A DNA stretch of 64,000 nt from Misgurnus anguillicaudatus (GCF_027580225.2 NC_073356.2:14413501-14477500), one strand, 5' to 3'. Positions 1-11,594 are shown, counted from the stretch's first letter. A program made the numbers and translations. Notes: generated from the sequence alone by a model not told the origin.

Positions 1-849
1 TAGCAACTCAGAAAAACTGCAAATGTCTGTATATGCATCACTTGTCCTGTAACAATCCCAAATGTCAAAGAAAATTTTTATTTTCATGCTGGTCCGACCA
101 CAAGCCTCCATCCACATCACAGGCAACTTTGTCTGTTGCCAGTAAATAGAGAATAAGCCCTATTGACAACACACCACACCTGTATCACACCACAGGCCAT
201 TTCTATTTCCTGTAGAGTCCTGGTCTTCCTAATTATCTTCCTCATCCACCACCCTTTTCCTCATACGCTTCCTCTTTATAAAAAACTACAGCTACAATAA
301 AAAGCCATAATTGAATGTATGCAAACATAGAGCTACGACAGCAGGAGGGTGATAGACATTTAAATGTTGCAGAGTCTCTAAATTATCTTCAGGTATCAAC
401 TGACTCTGCATGCAGCATCAAGTTTGTGCCAGAATCACAGTTTATAAGTAGCTACAGCCATCAGACACATTTCAACTAGGCCAGCATTTCTAATAACAGC
501 AGGCAGAGGAAGAAACGTCACGTGTTTGTGTTATATAACACTTGAGGTCCATATTAGTATACAAAAAATCATATGAAGTCCACTAACAGATGCTTCCTGC
601 CCCGGATATCAGACATAAACATGACTGTGCTACAATCTAATGACACAATTGAGGCTAAAGCTTGTTGATTGTGGCCATATTTCTTTTATTAAACTAATGC
701 AGTACTGTAAGGACACAAGTTAAGATCTGCAGCCATAGCTGTTAATTTCAGTTCATTTCAAATTGATTTCCACAGCGCTTTTCACAAATTTGCATTGTTG
801 CAAAGCAGGTTTACAGTAAATACACATTATAACAGAATTATGGAATATA
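1..849. other. No gene seen
   Basis: AT-rich sequence with no open frame of note and no repeat I can name. It runs up to the target duplication of the solo LTR. Confidence 0.4.
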
Positions 850-1325
850 GAAAGCTGTCAGGACTCTGCCTTGAATCTTGTTATATTTGCATTTTGTCAT
901 GGTGGCAGAGTTCTGGCAGTCCCTGGCTTTGTGTGGAGGTTCATGCCTTGTTTTTGTGTTTGGCATGTCCCTCCGGTGTCTTGTCTCTTGTCCCGCCCCC
1001 TCGTTCTCCTGCTTATTGGTAATCATTAGTTTATTCCCCTCACCTGTTCCCCGCTCGTTATCTTGTTTGGTTCATTCTATTTAATGTCAGTGTATCTTTA
1101 GTTCTGTGCAGGATCATTTTGTTGTGTGCTCGTGTTTCGTGTACATTCTAGTCAAGCTATCTAGTCATAGTTATAGTCTTAGTCTTAGTGTTATCTGTCA
1201 GTTTTATGTTTCATGTTGTGTACCCCCTCGTGGGTTTTTGTGTTTGTAAAAATAAAGTGTTTTCTGTTTTTCCCCGACACCGTCTGCATTTGGGTTCATC
1301 TGTCCTTCAATCCCTCACAGAAAGC
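850..1325 (+). mobile_element. Solo LTR with 6-bp target duplication
   Basis: The element at 856-1319 starts TGTCAGG and ends CTCACA, the TG...CA boundaries of an LTR. GAAAGC occurs directly on both sides (850-855 and 1320-1325) as a 6-bp target-site duplication. An AATAAA polyadenylation signal lies near 1251 inside a T-rich 3' part, as expected of an LTR. No internal retroelement genes are present, so this is the scar of recombination between two LTRs. The superfamily (Gypsy or ERV-like) cannot be decided from the LTR alone. Small open frames inside it are noise. Confidence 0.75.
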
Positions 1326-1409
1326 AGTAAAATGTACATTAGTAATACTAAGTCTGTACAAAAGTAATATTGTAATCAGTTACTAAACCTACGTCAAATT
1401 TATATTATT

Positions 1410-1785
1410 TTAAAGGGGACAAAATACTTTTTTTAGACGTCAAATAAATCTTTGGTGTCCCCAGAGTACATATGTGAAGTTTTAGCTCAAAATAGCATAA
1501 AGATAATTTATTATACACATGTTACAACTGTCACTTTGTAGGTGAGTGCAAAAATGCAGTTTTTGGTTGTGTCATTTAACATGCAAATGGTATATCCCCT
1601 TCGGACATCACAAGGGGAGCCAAATTTCAATGACCTATTTTTTTCACATGCTTGCAGCGAATGGTTTACAAAACGAAGTTACTGGGTTGATCTTTTTTCA
1701 TGTTTTCGAGGTTGACAGAAGCACTGCACCAATTATAGGACTTAAACATGAAAAAGGGTAGATTCTCATAGTATGTCCCCTTTAA
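1410..1785 (-). mobile_element. TTAAAGGGGACAT-type miniature element, copy 1
   Basis: Bounded by TTAAAGGGGAC on the left and TGTCCCCTTTAA on the right. It is the same family as 8634-8948, 16985-18708 (split) and 58189-58731, sharing internal phrases such as ATCTTTGGTGTCCCCAGAG and GGTTGATCTTTTTCA. It is non-coding and moved in trans. TTAA at both ends suggests a TTAA-targeting superfamily (Kolobok or piggyBac), which is inference. Confidence 0.8.
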
Positions 1786-2045
1786 GAAAAAGATGAGCGT
1801 CAGAAATACCTGTTATTTCTTTCAAAGACTCATAACCTTAAAACTATTAATACAATGTATCAAGAGGGATTTCAACTTACTTTAAACAAACAGTAATAGT
1901 GTACACGATAATTGACTTACAATAGATGTTTTTAGACCAAGGCATTAAAGAGGGTTTAAAATTGTGCTGCTCATTCTTTTAATATTGATCCAACTGTATG
2001 AAAATGTGTTATCCGAGCTGTCAATTGTCTAAATCCTCTTAATAG
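1745..2045 (+). repeat. Local duplicated block, copy A
   Basis: The stretch containing AGCGTCAGAAATACC, TACAATGTATCAAGAGG and ATGAAAATGTGTTAT recurs as two partial copies at 5084-5278 and 5838-5995 in the same order and orientation. Copy A begins inside the preceding miniature element, so the duplication postdates that insertion. Confidence 0.75.
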
Positions 2046-2222
2046 GGTAGGGATTATTTTTCTAGGCAACTTGAACTTCTGGTTATTCAGTACAGAGGTA
2101 ATTCTTGTGAATGCGTTTGTGATTATGTAAATGTTTTCGATATTCTTTAGTGTAGTTTGTTTGTTTTAGTATTGTTTTGATTCTCAACATCCTGCCTTTT
2201 GTCTTAAATAAGTTTATGCCTC

Positions 2223-2400
2223 ACTGTAAAAAAAAAGGTTGGTTCGACTTAAAAAAGTAAGTTACCTGGTTGCATAAAATTTGTAGTTAAAAATGCTATT
2301 TGACACAAAATGCTTTACTTCATCTTCACGTTTTAAATCATGTACTTTCTTATTTAAAGTTAAACCAACAAATAATTTTTAGCAAAACAAACAAATACAG
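2223..2400. repeat. Fragment of a CACTGTAAAAA-end miniature element
   Basis: Starts CACTGTAAAAAAAAAGG and contains AAAAAAGTAAGTTACC. The pattern resembles TA-flanked cyprinid miniature elements, but no matching inverted end is visible, so it is probably truncated. Confidence 0.35.
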
Positions 2401-2925
2401 GTTTTTTTAATTGCTTAAGCACAATTTTGAAAACAGGGCTCGGTTTGTCAAAACACTACACAATTAACACAACCCTACACCAAAGTAGCACAACACTTCA
2501 GATTATTTGCAAAACTGAACACTTTTGTCAAAACTATACATAACTTTATAAAAACAATATTTTGTTACCATATCATGAAACACACTCATTTCATAAGACT
2601 TCAATCTTTTTGAACCCGTTACACACTGCTGTTGGTAATCTAAAACACTTTTAGCAAGTCTAATTCTCAAAGTACTGCAAATGAAGTACAAAGAGAAAGT
2701 GCAACTATACAATAGTTTACCAAACACTACACAAGACCAATGCTGGAAAATATCATTCATTTCTCTCCATATACCCAAATCAGTCAACATGGAGAATCAC
2801 AACAAAACACGACATTGTACATAACACTGTTAGCTCAGCAAACAACAGACAAACATAAAATAACAACAACAAGCATAAAAATAATCAGAAAAAAGATGAT
2901 ATTGTAAAGAAAATACTACGGTCAT

Positions 2926-3692
2926 CCCTGCTGGAAAAACCAGCATACCAGCAATACCAGTATATGTTGTGTTTTGGTGCTGGTGACCACCCATGCGGGT
3001 TTGGTGCTGGTTTAGCTGGTGGTCATCAGCATACCAGCACCAGCATCCCTTGCTGGTCATACCAGCAAGACCAGCATATGTTATGTTTTGGTGCTGGTGT
3101 GCTGTGACCACCCGCATTCCCATGCGGATTTGGTGCTGGTTTAGCTGGTGGTCATCAGCATACCAGCACCAGCATCCCATGCTGGTCATACCAGCAAGAC
3201 CAGCATATGTTGTGTTTTGGTGCTGGTGTGCTGGTGACCACCCGCATTCCCATGCGGATTTGGTGCTGGTTTAGCTGGTGGTCATCAGCATACCAGCACC
3301 AGCATCCCATGCTGGTCATACTAGCAAGACCAGCATAGGCTGTGTTTTGGTGCTGGTGTGCTGTGACCACCCGCATTCCCATGCGGATTTGGTGCTGGTT
3401 TAGCTGGTGGTCATAAGCATACCAGCACCAGCATCCCTTGCTGGTCATACCAGCAAGACCAGCATATGTTATGTTTTGGTGCTGGTGTGCTGTGACCACC
3501 CGCATTCCCATGCGGATTTGGTGCTGGTTTAGCTGGTGGTCATAAGCATACCAGCACCAGCATCCCATGCTGGTCATACCAGCAAGACCAGCATATGTTG
3601 TGTTTTGGTGTTGTTGTGCTGGTGACCACCAGCTAAACCAGCACCAAACCAGCATGGGAATGATGCTGGTCTATGCTGTTGGTTCAGCAGGG
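2926..3692. mobile_element. CCCTGCTGG-end miniature element expanded by an internal tandem array
   Basis: Left end ATCCCTGCTGG and right end CAGCAGGGAT are inverted copies, and both arms are built from CCAGCA/TGCTGG words. Almost the whole interior is the 129-bp tandem repeat annotated separately. It interrupts the DDE transposon at 2440-4640. The target duplication is not clear. Confidence 0.7.
2992..3640. repeat. 129-bp minisatellite, about five copies
   Basis: The landmark CATGCGG recurs at 2992, 3121, 3251, 3380 and 3509, a period of 129-130 bp. Each unit carries GCTGGTTTAGCTGGTGGTCA and the inverted word ACCAGCACCAGCATCCC, so units can fold on themselves. Because 129 is divisible by three, long open frames run through the array on both strands. 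They are artefacts of the repeat and not genes. Confidence 0.9.
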
Positions 3693-3718
3693 ATACTATA
3701 CATTATCTCTTTGCCTAG

Positions 3719-4330
3719 CTAGATCTGGCCAGGGAATTCATCAACATCACAAGCAATATCTTCATTAGCAAGACAACGCAGGAAGAACAGTCTTGAATGT
3801 TGAATCCATCCTGGCACAGCTATGGTGTCAACTTGGTCACAGGTGTCCTTCATGGCCTGAATGAGGGGTACCTGAGCCTGGAGATTGTAAACCTTCCACC
3901 GCCATGCAGAGAAAAACTCTTCAATAGGGTTTAGAAACGGAGAGTATGGTTGATGGTATAGTATATAGAAGGTATAGTTCTGGACCAAAGCAGAGCGGTG
4001 GAATGAGACAATGTCCCAGATGACAGTGTAATGGATCTGGTGCATTTCATACCTGCTGTGACAATGTGGTGCAATCTGTCCAAAAATGCGAGAATGTGAT
4101 GTGTGTTCTAAGGGCCCATATTGGCATGATGGAGGAGAACCCCATGCTGTGAAATGGCAGCGCGAATGGCGATGTTACCCCCACGTTGCCCTGGGACATT
4201 GATTATAGCCCTGTGCCAATGATATTTCTGCCTCTCCTTCTTGCTTTTGTGATTTTGAACCCTGTCTCATCAATATATATGAATTCATGCAAGACCTGCT
4301 GCATTTTTATAGTGCTTAAACCTGATTGGT
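3719..4330 (-). pseudogene. DDE (IS630/Tc1-like, DDE_3 type) transposase remnant
   Basis: Reading the minus strand, the frame near 4290-4190 gives IDETGFKITKARRRGRNIIG, the first catalytic Asp region of a DDE_3 transposase. A stop and frameshifts follow through 4190-4046. The next frame (4045-3719) carries VIWDIVSFH, the second Asp region, and SPFLNPIEEFFSAWRWKVY, the Glu region. The order D, D, E matches the family. Stops and frame changes mean no active enzyme could be made. The N-terminal DNA-binding part is not recognisable. Confidence 0.75.
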
Positions 4331-4640
4331 GTGTCTACAATTTAGCAATAGTGTGTTTGTGCACTTGATGTCTGTGTTTAACAGATCATAAGTGTGGTCA
4401 TTGGACAATCAGTGCTTTGGAATTGCAAGGAAGTGACATCCTGATATACTTTTGTGTCTGACAAGTGTGTTTAGTGTTTTGCAAATCACTGTGTGTAATG
4501 TTTTGCAAATAGTGTGAAGCTGATAATGTTCTTAGCTTACAGTTGTGCAAACCTAGCCTTGTGTTTTGCTCCTTGAGTGTAAGGTTTTGCTAATTGTGGG
4601 AAAAGTTTAATTATAGTGTGTAAGCAATCGTAAAATACTG

Positions 4641-5083
4641 TAAATTATATAAAGTTCTTGTTTACCTTTACATTTTTTGATTTAAGTTGTTGAAAGGTGT
4701 GGTATTAATGTTTTTGTTTTGGGTGTATTGCTGAAGCATCTATGTTTCTATTCTTCTTGTATTTGTTCTGTCACCTCTATTTGTTTACCATCATCTAATC
4801 CCACTTGTGCTTCCTGCCTCTTCATTAAAGAATGTCCATGTTGTTATTCAAAACAGATTTTTTTCCCGTTTGGACTCCTACTCCTATGCCACAGCCCAAA
4901 GATTGCTCAGATAAAGGAACAATACGGAGTTTGTCCGACATGTTCTGACCTTGTTCACGTGAGGGTATGAGGTATTTTCCTCACAGGAAAACTGAGATGC
5001 TCTTACTGTAATCTTTAGGTTCAGTAATTTCACTTTTATTGAAATAAAAAGGTTACTACTTTATTCCTTACGTTACCTTTTTA
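4641..5083. other. No gene seen
   Basis: Low-information T-rich sequence. An 83-codon open frame at 4719-4970 has no recognisable domain and is judged chance. Confidence 0.4.
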
Positions 5084-5278
5084 ACATGAAAAAGGTCAGA
5101 TTTTCATGGTTTGTCCCCTATGAGAAAAAGATAAGCGTCAGAAATACCTTATTATTATATGTTATTTCATCCAAAGACTCATAACATCATAACTATTAAT
5201 ACAATGTATCAAGAGGGATTTCAACTTATTTTAAACAAACAGTAATGTTGTACACGATAATTGTCTTACAATGGATAT
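5084..5278 (+). repeat. Local duplicated block, copy B (left part)
   Basis: Repeats 1745-1935 of copy A, including the degraded end of the TTAAAGGGGAC miniature element (ATGGTTTGTCCCC) and ATACAATGTATCAAGAGGG. It diverges after TTACAATGGA. Confidence 0.7.
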
Positions 5279-5435
5279 TCTCTTATTTTGTACAAATTTA
5301 AAAACTCTCTAAGTGCATGCAAGTGCAAAAAAATCCACTTATTCAGACAAGACATAAACAGTTTCAAAATCAGTAAAGATGCAACTAGAAACATTGCAAA
5401 TAATTAGAGTCAGACTGTACAAATGCAGCCCAGTC

Positions 5436-5800
5436 ACACGAAATTACGTACCTATAGTCACGTAATTTTTTGATTCTATTTCGTGATACTGTCTTGAATT
5501 TCCACATTTTTTCGTGATCGTATCACAAATTTCTGTTTATGTGTCATTGTCATGTATTGGTTACTCAACTGTTTTGTCCTATTTTCTTACCATTGTTTCC
5601 ATATACCATTGTATAAACCAATACTTAAAGTGACATCCTAACGCAAACACCAAATCTAGCCCTAAACTGAATCAACAATAGTTTGAAAATAGGAAAAAGT
5701 AGTTGAATAACCAATACGTGACAATGACACATAAACAGAAATTCTTGATATGATCACGAAAAAGTTGGAAATTCGTGATAGTATCACGAAAAAGAATAAA
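5436..5800. mobile_element. Palindromic (foldback) element, ATTACGTACCTATAGTCACG arm type
   Basis: The left arm (CACGTAATTTTTTGATTC, TTTCGTGATAC) and right arm (GATAGTATCACGAAAAAGAA) are inverted copies around a core with GTCCTATTTTCTTACCATTG and its inverse. The outermost right arm is missing, so the copy is truncated. A fuller relative lies at 21726-22295. Confidence 0.7.
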
Positions 5801-5837
5801 AAAATTAAATGAAATAATTATGAAATAAACTTACCTT

Positions 5838-5995
5838 TTAAACAAACAGCAATCATGTACATGGTAACTGGCTTCCAATGGAGGTCTATAAGGCAAGTCA
5901 TTTAAGAGGGTTTAAAATTGTAATTAGCATTTAAATTGATCTACCTGCATGAAAATGTGTTATTTGAGCTGTCCATCTGTCCAAATCCTCTTTTT
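5838..5995 (+). repeat. Local duplicated block, copy C (right part)
   Basis: Matches about 1880-2045 of copy A (TTTAAGAGGGTTTAAAATTG, GAAAATGTGTTAT, CCAAATCCTCTT). Its left 40 bp overlap in content with the end of copy B, so B and C are two partial duplicates and not one copy split by an insertion. Confidence 0.65.
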
Positions 5996-6017
5996 TATAC
6001 TTTAATGTTAATAGATA

Positions 6018-6918
6018 TACACTCACCTAAAGAATTATTAGGAACACCTGTTCAGTTTTTCATTAATGCAATTATCTAATCAACCAATCACATGGCAGTT
6101 GCTTAAATGCATTTAGGGGTGTGGTCCTGGTCAAGACAATCTCCTGAACTCCAAACTGAATGTCAGAATGGGAAAGAAAGGTGATTTAAGCAATTTTGAG
6201 CGTGGCATGGTTGTTGGTGCCAGACTGGCCGATCTGAGTATTTCACAATCTGCACAACCATTTCTAGGGTTTACAAAGAATGGTGTGAAAAGGGAAAAAC
6301 ATCCAGTATGCGGCAGGCCTGTGTGCAAAAATGTCTTGTTGATGCTAGAGGTCAGAGGAGAATGGGTCGACTGATTCAAGCTGATAGAAGAGCAACTTTG
6401 GCTGAAATAACCACTCGTTACAACCGAGGTATGCAGCAAAGCATTTGTGAAGTCACAACACGCACAAGAAGGAGAAGACCCCACCGGGTACCACTCACCT
6501 CCACTACAAATAGGAAAAAGAGGCTACAATTTGCACGAGCGCACCAAAATTGGACTGTTGAAGACTGGAAAAATGTTGCCTGGTCTGATGAGTCTCGATT
6601 TCTGTTGAGACATTCAGATGGTAGAGTCAGAATTTGGCGTAAACAGAATGAGAACATGGATCCATCATGCCTTGTTACAACTGTGCAGGCTGGTGGTGGT
6701 GGTGTAATGGTGTGGGGGATGTTTTCTTGGCACACTTTAGGCCCCTTAGTGCCAATTGGGTATCGTTTAAATGCCATAGCCTACCTGAGCATTGTTTCTG
6801 ACCATGTCCATCCCTTTATGACCACCATGTACCCATCCTCTAATGGCTACTTCCAGCAGGATAATGCACCATGACACAAAGCTCGAATCATTTCAAATTG
6901 GATTCAAAGAAAGTGTTT
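6018..6918 (+). mobile_element. Tc1/mariner-type transposon, right end missing
   Basis: A TA target dinucleotide (6018-6019) is followed by CACTCACCTAAAGAATTATT, the terminal repeat of a common fish Tc1-family element. The transposase frame runs rightward and stops matching after about 6918, where unrelated sequence begins. The 3' third of the gene and the right terminal repeat are lost. Confidence 0.85.
6168..6916 (+). pseudogene. Tc1-family transposase pseudogene
   Basis: Translation starts MGKKGDLSNFERGMVVGARL and continues in a second frame from about 6308 with DARGQRRMGRLIQADRRAT and then WTVEDWKNVAWSDESRF, the first catalytic Asp region, and YFQQDNAP, the second Asp region. A stop (TGA at 6875) directly follows QDNAP, where the family normally continues to the Glu motif. 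The segments joining the two helix-turn-helix units and the part before RRPHRVPL are shortened by small deletions, one of which causes the frame change. The enzyme is inactive. Confidence 0.85.
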
Positions 6919-8633
6919 GGCATCATTTGTTTATTTTATTTTATTTATTTTGGGCCTATGGTATTACATTTTCACTGACAGCCCAAACTGTTTAAGCCTC
7001 GAATTCTGTGCTGTTTGGATGGCTATTAGACATCTTTTAAACTCAAAATTGCTTGCTGGGTACACGGTAAAAGAAAATTCCGTAAAAAAAGGTAAAATTT
7101 CTGCAGCTGTGGTGCCGGAAAAATACTGTAAAATAACAAGCACAATAAATTACAGACATTTTCCGTAATACAAAAATTCATTTTATTTCTGTAATTTTAT
7201 CATTTTCTCAGGGTATTCACATTTATGCAATTGGCAAAGAGTTTTTTTTTTTTCATTTAAGGTCTTTATTTTCATTAGCTTGCCTGTGACCTTGTCTTGT
7301 TGATGCCACGTTCTATCAACTGAGCCACAGAAAAAATTGATGCGTCAATCTTCTCTCCTCGCGGGTATTGTGTACGTCTGGGTGTATAAAAGGCACAGGT
7401 AATGTTTTTTTAACGCTTGAACATTTAAGGCGTACACTATATTCACACCCAGCGTGGAGATAAAAATACCAGATGGATGTTTAAAATACCGCTTATTTTT
7501 GCAGCTCGCATTCCACTCAGCAAAATCACATTGAAGATCATTCAAACCGGCTTTTAAAATATCCGGCTGACGCTCCGCTGACGCATCCGACTCTCTCGCC
7601 CCAGCTGGTGTTAATGCCTGAGAATTAGATAATAACAGAGGAAATTTGTAAAGGGAGTGTTTGTTTAGATGCTTCGGGCTATAGATGAAGTAAAACTTGA
7701 AAGCTTCATGTTACGCAATGGCTGCATTGTTAACACAAATAAATGATTATAAATAAAGAAAGAATGTAGATTGTTTTGGGTGGCTGTCCTGCAAGATGAA
7801 ATGTCACATTGGTTAGCTTTTTCCCAGGCCTACAACAATAAGTGGATTTCTGCCGTGCAACACACAATAAAAGCCTTAGATGTTGGTGAAACCTAATCTG
7901 CTCTTCAAGCTGAGTTAAATCAAGTAACCAAAAGAGTGACCTGCTGTTTTTAACAGCCACACATGACTGAAGGGAAAGAGGTTTGAGCAGGTTTACAAAC
8001 ACTAAACAACATATTTGTAATGCAACATGCTGTTTAGATAAGACATGATTGATTTGGCTTGCATAGATCTTTTTCAGACACATGCAGGCTAAAAAAATAA
8101 ATAAGATGAACATTTTAGGAACGGGTTCAAATTCTGTTATATTTAAGTCAAGAGACTCCAAAACCTAGCAAGGCTGCATGGCAGCATTACATGTATCTTT
8201 CGCAGAATGCATTGCAATGAGCTTAGTGAAAAAGTAAATATAATATGGCGAATGAGATGAGAGCAACAGAGATTATATTTATGTTTAAATCAATGCTTAA
8301 AAAAAACTAAAAGTGACATTATTTTGTCATTGACTTAGCTACATAAAAGTTTGTCCTCTGAAAGTTTTGGAGCAAAGCCCCTTTGATAAAGTGAAGATGT
8401 TAATAAGCACCTGCACCTCTGCCATCTTTGAATTTTAAGTGAACAATAAATGGCATGTGCTACGTGCTGTGTTCATGGGCGTTCCATAATACCATAATGA
8501 AACCAAACTTGAATTTGGGTTTGCCGATTGCTCCCCTCCTAAAACACAGCTGTCACACTTATATAGACACATGAAATCCTGACTTACATCTGTGGATTCC
8601 TCTTTCTAAATCACTCAATATCACCCTTTACTG
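6919..8633. other. Mostly unassigned sequence with repeat fragments
   Basis: Contains a piece of a CGGTAAAA / TTTTCCGTAA repeat (7060-7170) and, on the minus strand at 7270-7332, TGTGGCTCAGTTGATAGAAC, which looks like the A-box head of a tRNA-derived SINE. Open frames at 7345-7545 and 7730-8161 (minus) have no recognisable domain, no splice context and low-complexity composition, so I do not call genes. Confidence 0.35.
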
Positions 8634-8948
8634 TTAAAGGGAAAATGTCACAATAATTTTTTAAGATGTCAAATAAATCTTTGGTGTCCCCAGAGTACGT
8701 ATGTGAAGATATAGCTCAAAATGCCATATAGATAATTTATTATAACATGTAAAAATTGCATCATGACATCATAAAAAGAGCCAAATTTCAATGACCTAAT
8801 TTTTCACATGCTTGCAGAGACTGATTTACAAAAACGAAATTACTGGGTTGATCTTTTTCACATTTTCTAGGTTGATAGAAGCACTGGGGACCCAATCATA
8901 GCACTTAAACATGGACAAAGTCTGATTTTCATGCCATGGCCCCTTTAA
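8634..8948 (-). mobile_element. TTAAAGGGGACAT-type miniature element, copy 2
   Basis: Runs from TTAAAGGGAAAATGTC to GGCCCCTTTAA and shares CTTTGGTGTCCCCAGAGTAC and ATGCTTGCAGAGA with copy 1. About 60 bp shorter than copy 1. Confidence 0.8.
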
Positions 8949-8984
8949 AATAATGGCAAGTGACATGATCATTTAATGAGTAAT

Positions 8985-9960
8985 ACACTAACAGACAAAA
9001 TGGACAAAATGGTCCCAAGCTGTCACTGGGGCAGTACCCTTAAAAAGGACATCATATCATTTAGATATGTATATATCAATGATGTACCAATATATACCTT
9101 TGAGATACTAATATGAATTTCTTATACTGCGTTTACATCAGCCGCGATGATTTCAATGTTAAGTCGTGTTGATGCGCGTCTGGAGGTCTCGCGGCGTGGA
9201 TGAGACGTTTGGCGTGGTAGATGCATTTCCGCCTCATTCGCGCGTTTACTTCATGCGAATGGCACAAATTGAGCGTCTGGCGCGGTACGCGCAAATGGTG
9301 TTTTTTGTGCATTTTGCGTTTGATGCGAATTTGCGGCTGACGTCCAAGTTGAAAAATTTGAACTTTGGTGGATTTTTGCGCCGCGGTAACCAATCAGGAG
9401 TCTGCTTGCTGCTTTGGCGGCAGCCCCGCCCGGAGTCACTAATTCAACATTAAGGAACGCTTGATATTGTCCGTGAGCAGTCACCCGGAGCTATATGACA
9501 CAAGTTTTTATTTCTATAGACACAGGAATAAAAAGGACCTCACTTGGAAGTGTCAGTGAGGACATTGGGCAACCTGGTAAGTATACACATTTCACTTTTG
9601 AGTAACGTGACGTTTATCGACCCGCTGCGTTTATTTTACCCCTATAGACAGGTGACCAAATACAAACCGGTAAATCTCTTGATAAATGCACAATCAACAT
9701 CAGTCATCTTGCAAACAGACAAACGCATAGCACTTGCCCCTCCCACAAGAAGCGAATTTTGCCTCTGACGCGCATCAAATGCTTGCTTTTCTGCGCGTTT
9801 ACTTCGCTCTAGACGCACAAAAGCATTCAAACTGTTCAAGCGGCAAACTATGCACTGTAGACGCAATTTTGATGCCTCAAACGGAGTAGGTGTAAACGCT
9901 GCATTAGGTGCAAAGGTGCACAGCCCCTGTAGGGACCATTTCCTTTCTGACAGTGTACAT
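8985..9960. mobile_element. AGCTGTCACTGGGG miniature element split by a Harbinger-like insertion
   Basis: Left part 8985-9124 contains AAGCTGTCACTGGGGCAGTA and short GGTACC-type words. The right part resumes at 9907 with GGTGCAAAGGTG and ends near TTTCTGACAGTGTAC. The same family is uninterrupted at 30060-30249. The split lies exactly at the TTA duplication of the inserted element. Confidence 0.7.
9122..9906 (-). mobile_element. Harbinger-like non-autonomous element, copy 1
   Basis: The element spans 9125-9903 and is flanked by TTA on both sides (9122-9124, 9904-9906), the 3-bp target duplication typical of PIF/Harbinger. Terminal inverted repeats read ACTGCGTTTACATC and GGTGTAAACGCTGCA. The interior is GC-rich and matches 49181-49916 in inverse orientation (shared words GGTCGATAAACGTCACGT, TGATTGGTTACCGCGGCG). 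It retains exon-like sequence but no transposase. Confidence 0.75.
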
Positions 9961-10629
9961 CTGTAGGACATCTCCATATACAGGTCCGTGTGTCCACTTA
10001 ATAACAATAAAGTTATTTTGAAGCTATTATATTTTGCATAAAAAATCAAACACCAATCACCACATCCCACACATATACCTTATGAGATATAATATGGGCA
10101 TTACTTTTCCTGTACAGATGATCATGTGAGAGTCCCCTCAGCACATTCCATGTGATATTAACTTTACAGACAAGAGTCACATGAGACCTCTTACACTAAT
10201 ATTCTCAAGAAAGAGATTACATAACAGAATCACAAAAAAATCTGTGAGTGAAGGGGATTTGAGTTTTTGAGTCATGTGTCAGAGAAATGTTTGAAGCAGA
10301 GGAGTCAACCGTATAATCAGTGTACAAAGCTCATAGAGGTCCGGACGTCACGGGACCCAGGCAAGGACAGCCGAGAGCGAATATGAAATAAATGGCACCA
10401 GCAGGAGTTTCATGGTGACAGAGTTCACTGCGCACTTTAATATACTGCATGTACATCCAATAACGCCTTTTATTGCGTATCAGCCCAGTTATGTATTTAA
10501 TAGTAATATTTGTAAACATTCTGGTTTAAAATTATTGTTAGCTTAAGAGCTCTACAATTGCCTGCTAAAAGGGTGCAGTTTAGGCTGTGTGACGTTACAT
10601 TGTCTTTATGCATTAGTGATCGAGGTAAC

Positions 10630-10855
10630 GCTTTTATTTTAAAGTGCCTTTTTATATGTTACATGTAATTACTATAATAATATCAGTACATTTTTTCATA
10701 ATTGCATGCAACTAACACTAAACCAAACCCTAACCCTAAACCCAACCCTATAGTAAATACATGTTGTTAATCATTAATACTCAGTACCTGTATAATTACA
10801 TATAATTACACTGTAACAAGGACTCTGTAAAATAAAGTGTACCATTTATTTTAAA
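10630..10855. repeat. Interspersed repeat with CCCTAACCCTAAACCC core
   Basis: Begins AAAGTGCC and ends CTGTAAAATAAAGTGTACC, with TACATGTAATTA inverted against TATAATTACA. This is a familiar dispersed cyprinid repeat. The short CCCTAA run is internal and is not a telomere. Confidence 0.5.
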
Positions 10856-11594
10856 GCAGTGTATAGGATCGATAAGTACAGTTAATACCAACACATATTA
10901 AACTCAGACATACATAAATACATTTCATTGAAGAGCTCTAATTCATTTAAATCATTCATCTGGATATTTAAACAGATGGGTGAATTGGAAATCCTCAATG
11001 GGATTACATAAGCGTATATCCCTCTTCTTTCAGGACACATCTGTTTAATCTTGACATAAAACCTTCATTCAGAAAAAAAACTAAATTATTATCTAAAAGT
11101 ACAAAATTAAATTGCAAACAGAAAAGCTGAATTAAAACAATTCAGTGTGAGTTTAACATAAATACAGCGTGAATACGCTTTCATATGTTCACAAGCTCCT
11201 ATAAATAAATGAATGAAGGGATAGATGAGTATGAATTAATGAAAGATCACCAAGCAAATCTATTGGTGAATAAGGAACAGACTGCTGCAGGTGAGGGGGT
11301 TTGTGAAGACCCGAATAGATGATCAGACCCCCCCAAACATCTGGACAAGATATGGCGACATATCAAATCTCTGATACTTATACAAGGTATTATAGTTGAT
11401 TGATAAAGTAATAGGTTCCAATCATTGTAAAATGTATATTTTATATATTTTATTTTATTTATATTAATAATTTATATATATTTGTTAGGTTTTCAAGGGT
11501 ATAAACATTAAAATATAAGCCCATCAATGCAATGTGTTTTGCCAATGGCTATTCTTTGTATTTGTCATAGCAATAAAAAAACTTTTTTGACCAA

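Larger units (their letters stand above)
2440..4640 (-). mobile_element. Degenerate DDE transposon with subterminal inverted repeats
   Basis: Both ends are rich in the motif TTTTGCAAAT / ATTTGCAAAA next to GTGTT or AACAC. They read as imperfect inverted repeats at roughly 2440-2560 and 4440-4640. The centre encodes a broken transposase on the minus strand (3719-4330). Another miniature element with a tandem array (2926-3692) sits inside it. The exact outer ends and target duplication were not resolved. Confidence 0.6.

Noticed and set aside
3155..3655. 166-codon minus-strand open frame rich in His, Gln and Trp
   Set aside because: It runs exactly through the 129-bp tandem array, whose period is a multiple of three; open frames on both strands are expected.
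10690..10745. CCCTAACCCTAAACCC run as an interstitial telomere
   Set aside because: Only a few imperfect units within a dispersed repeat whose other copies have the same core; not a (TTAGGG)n array.
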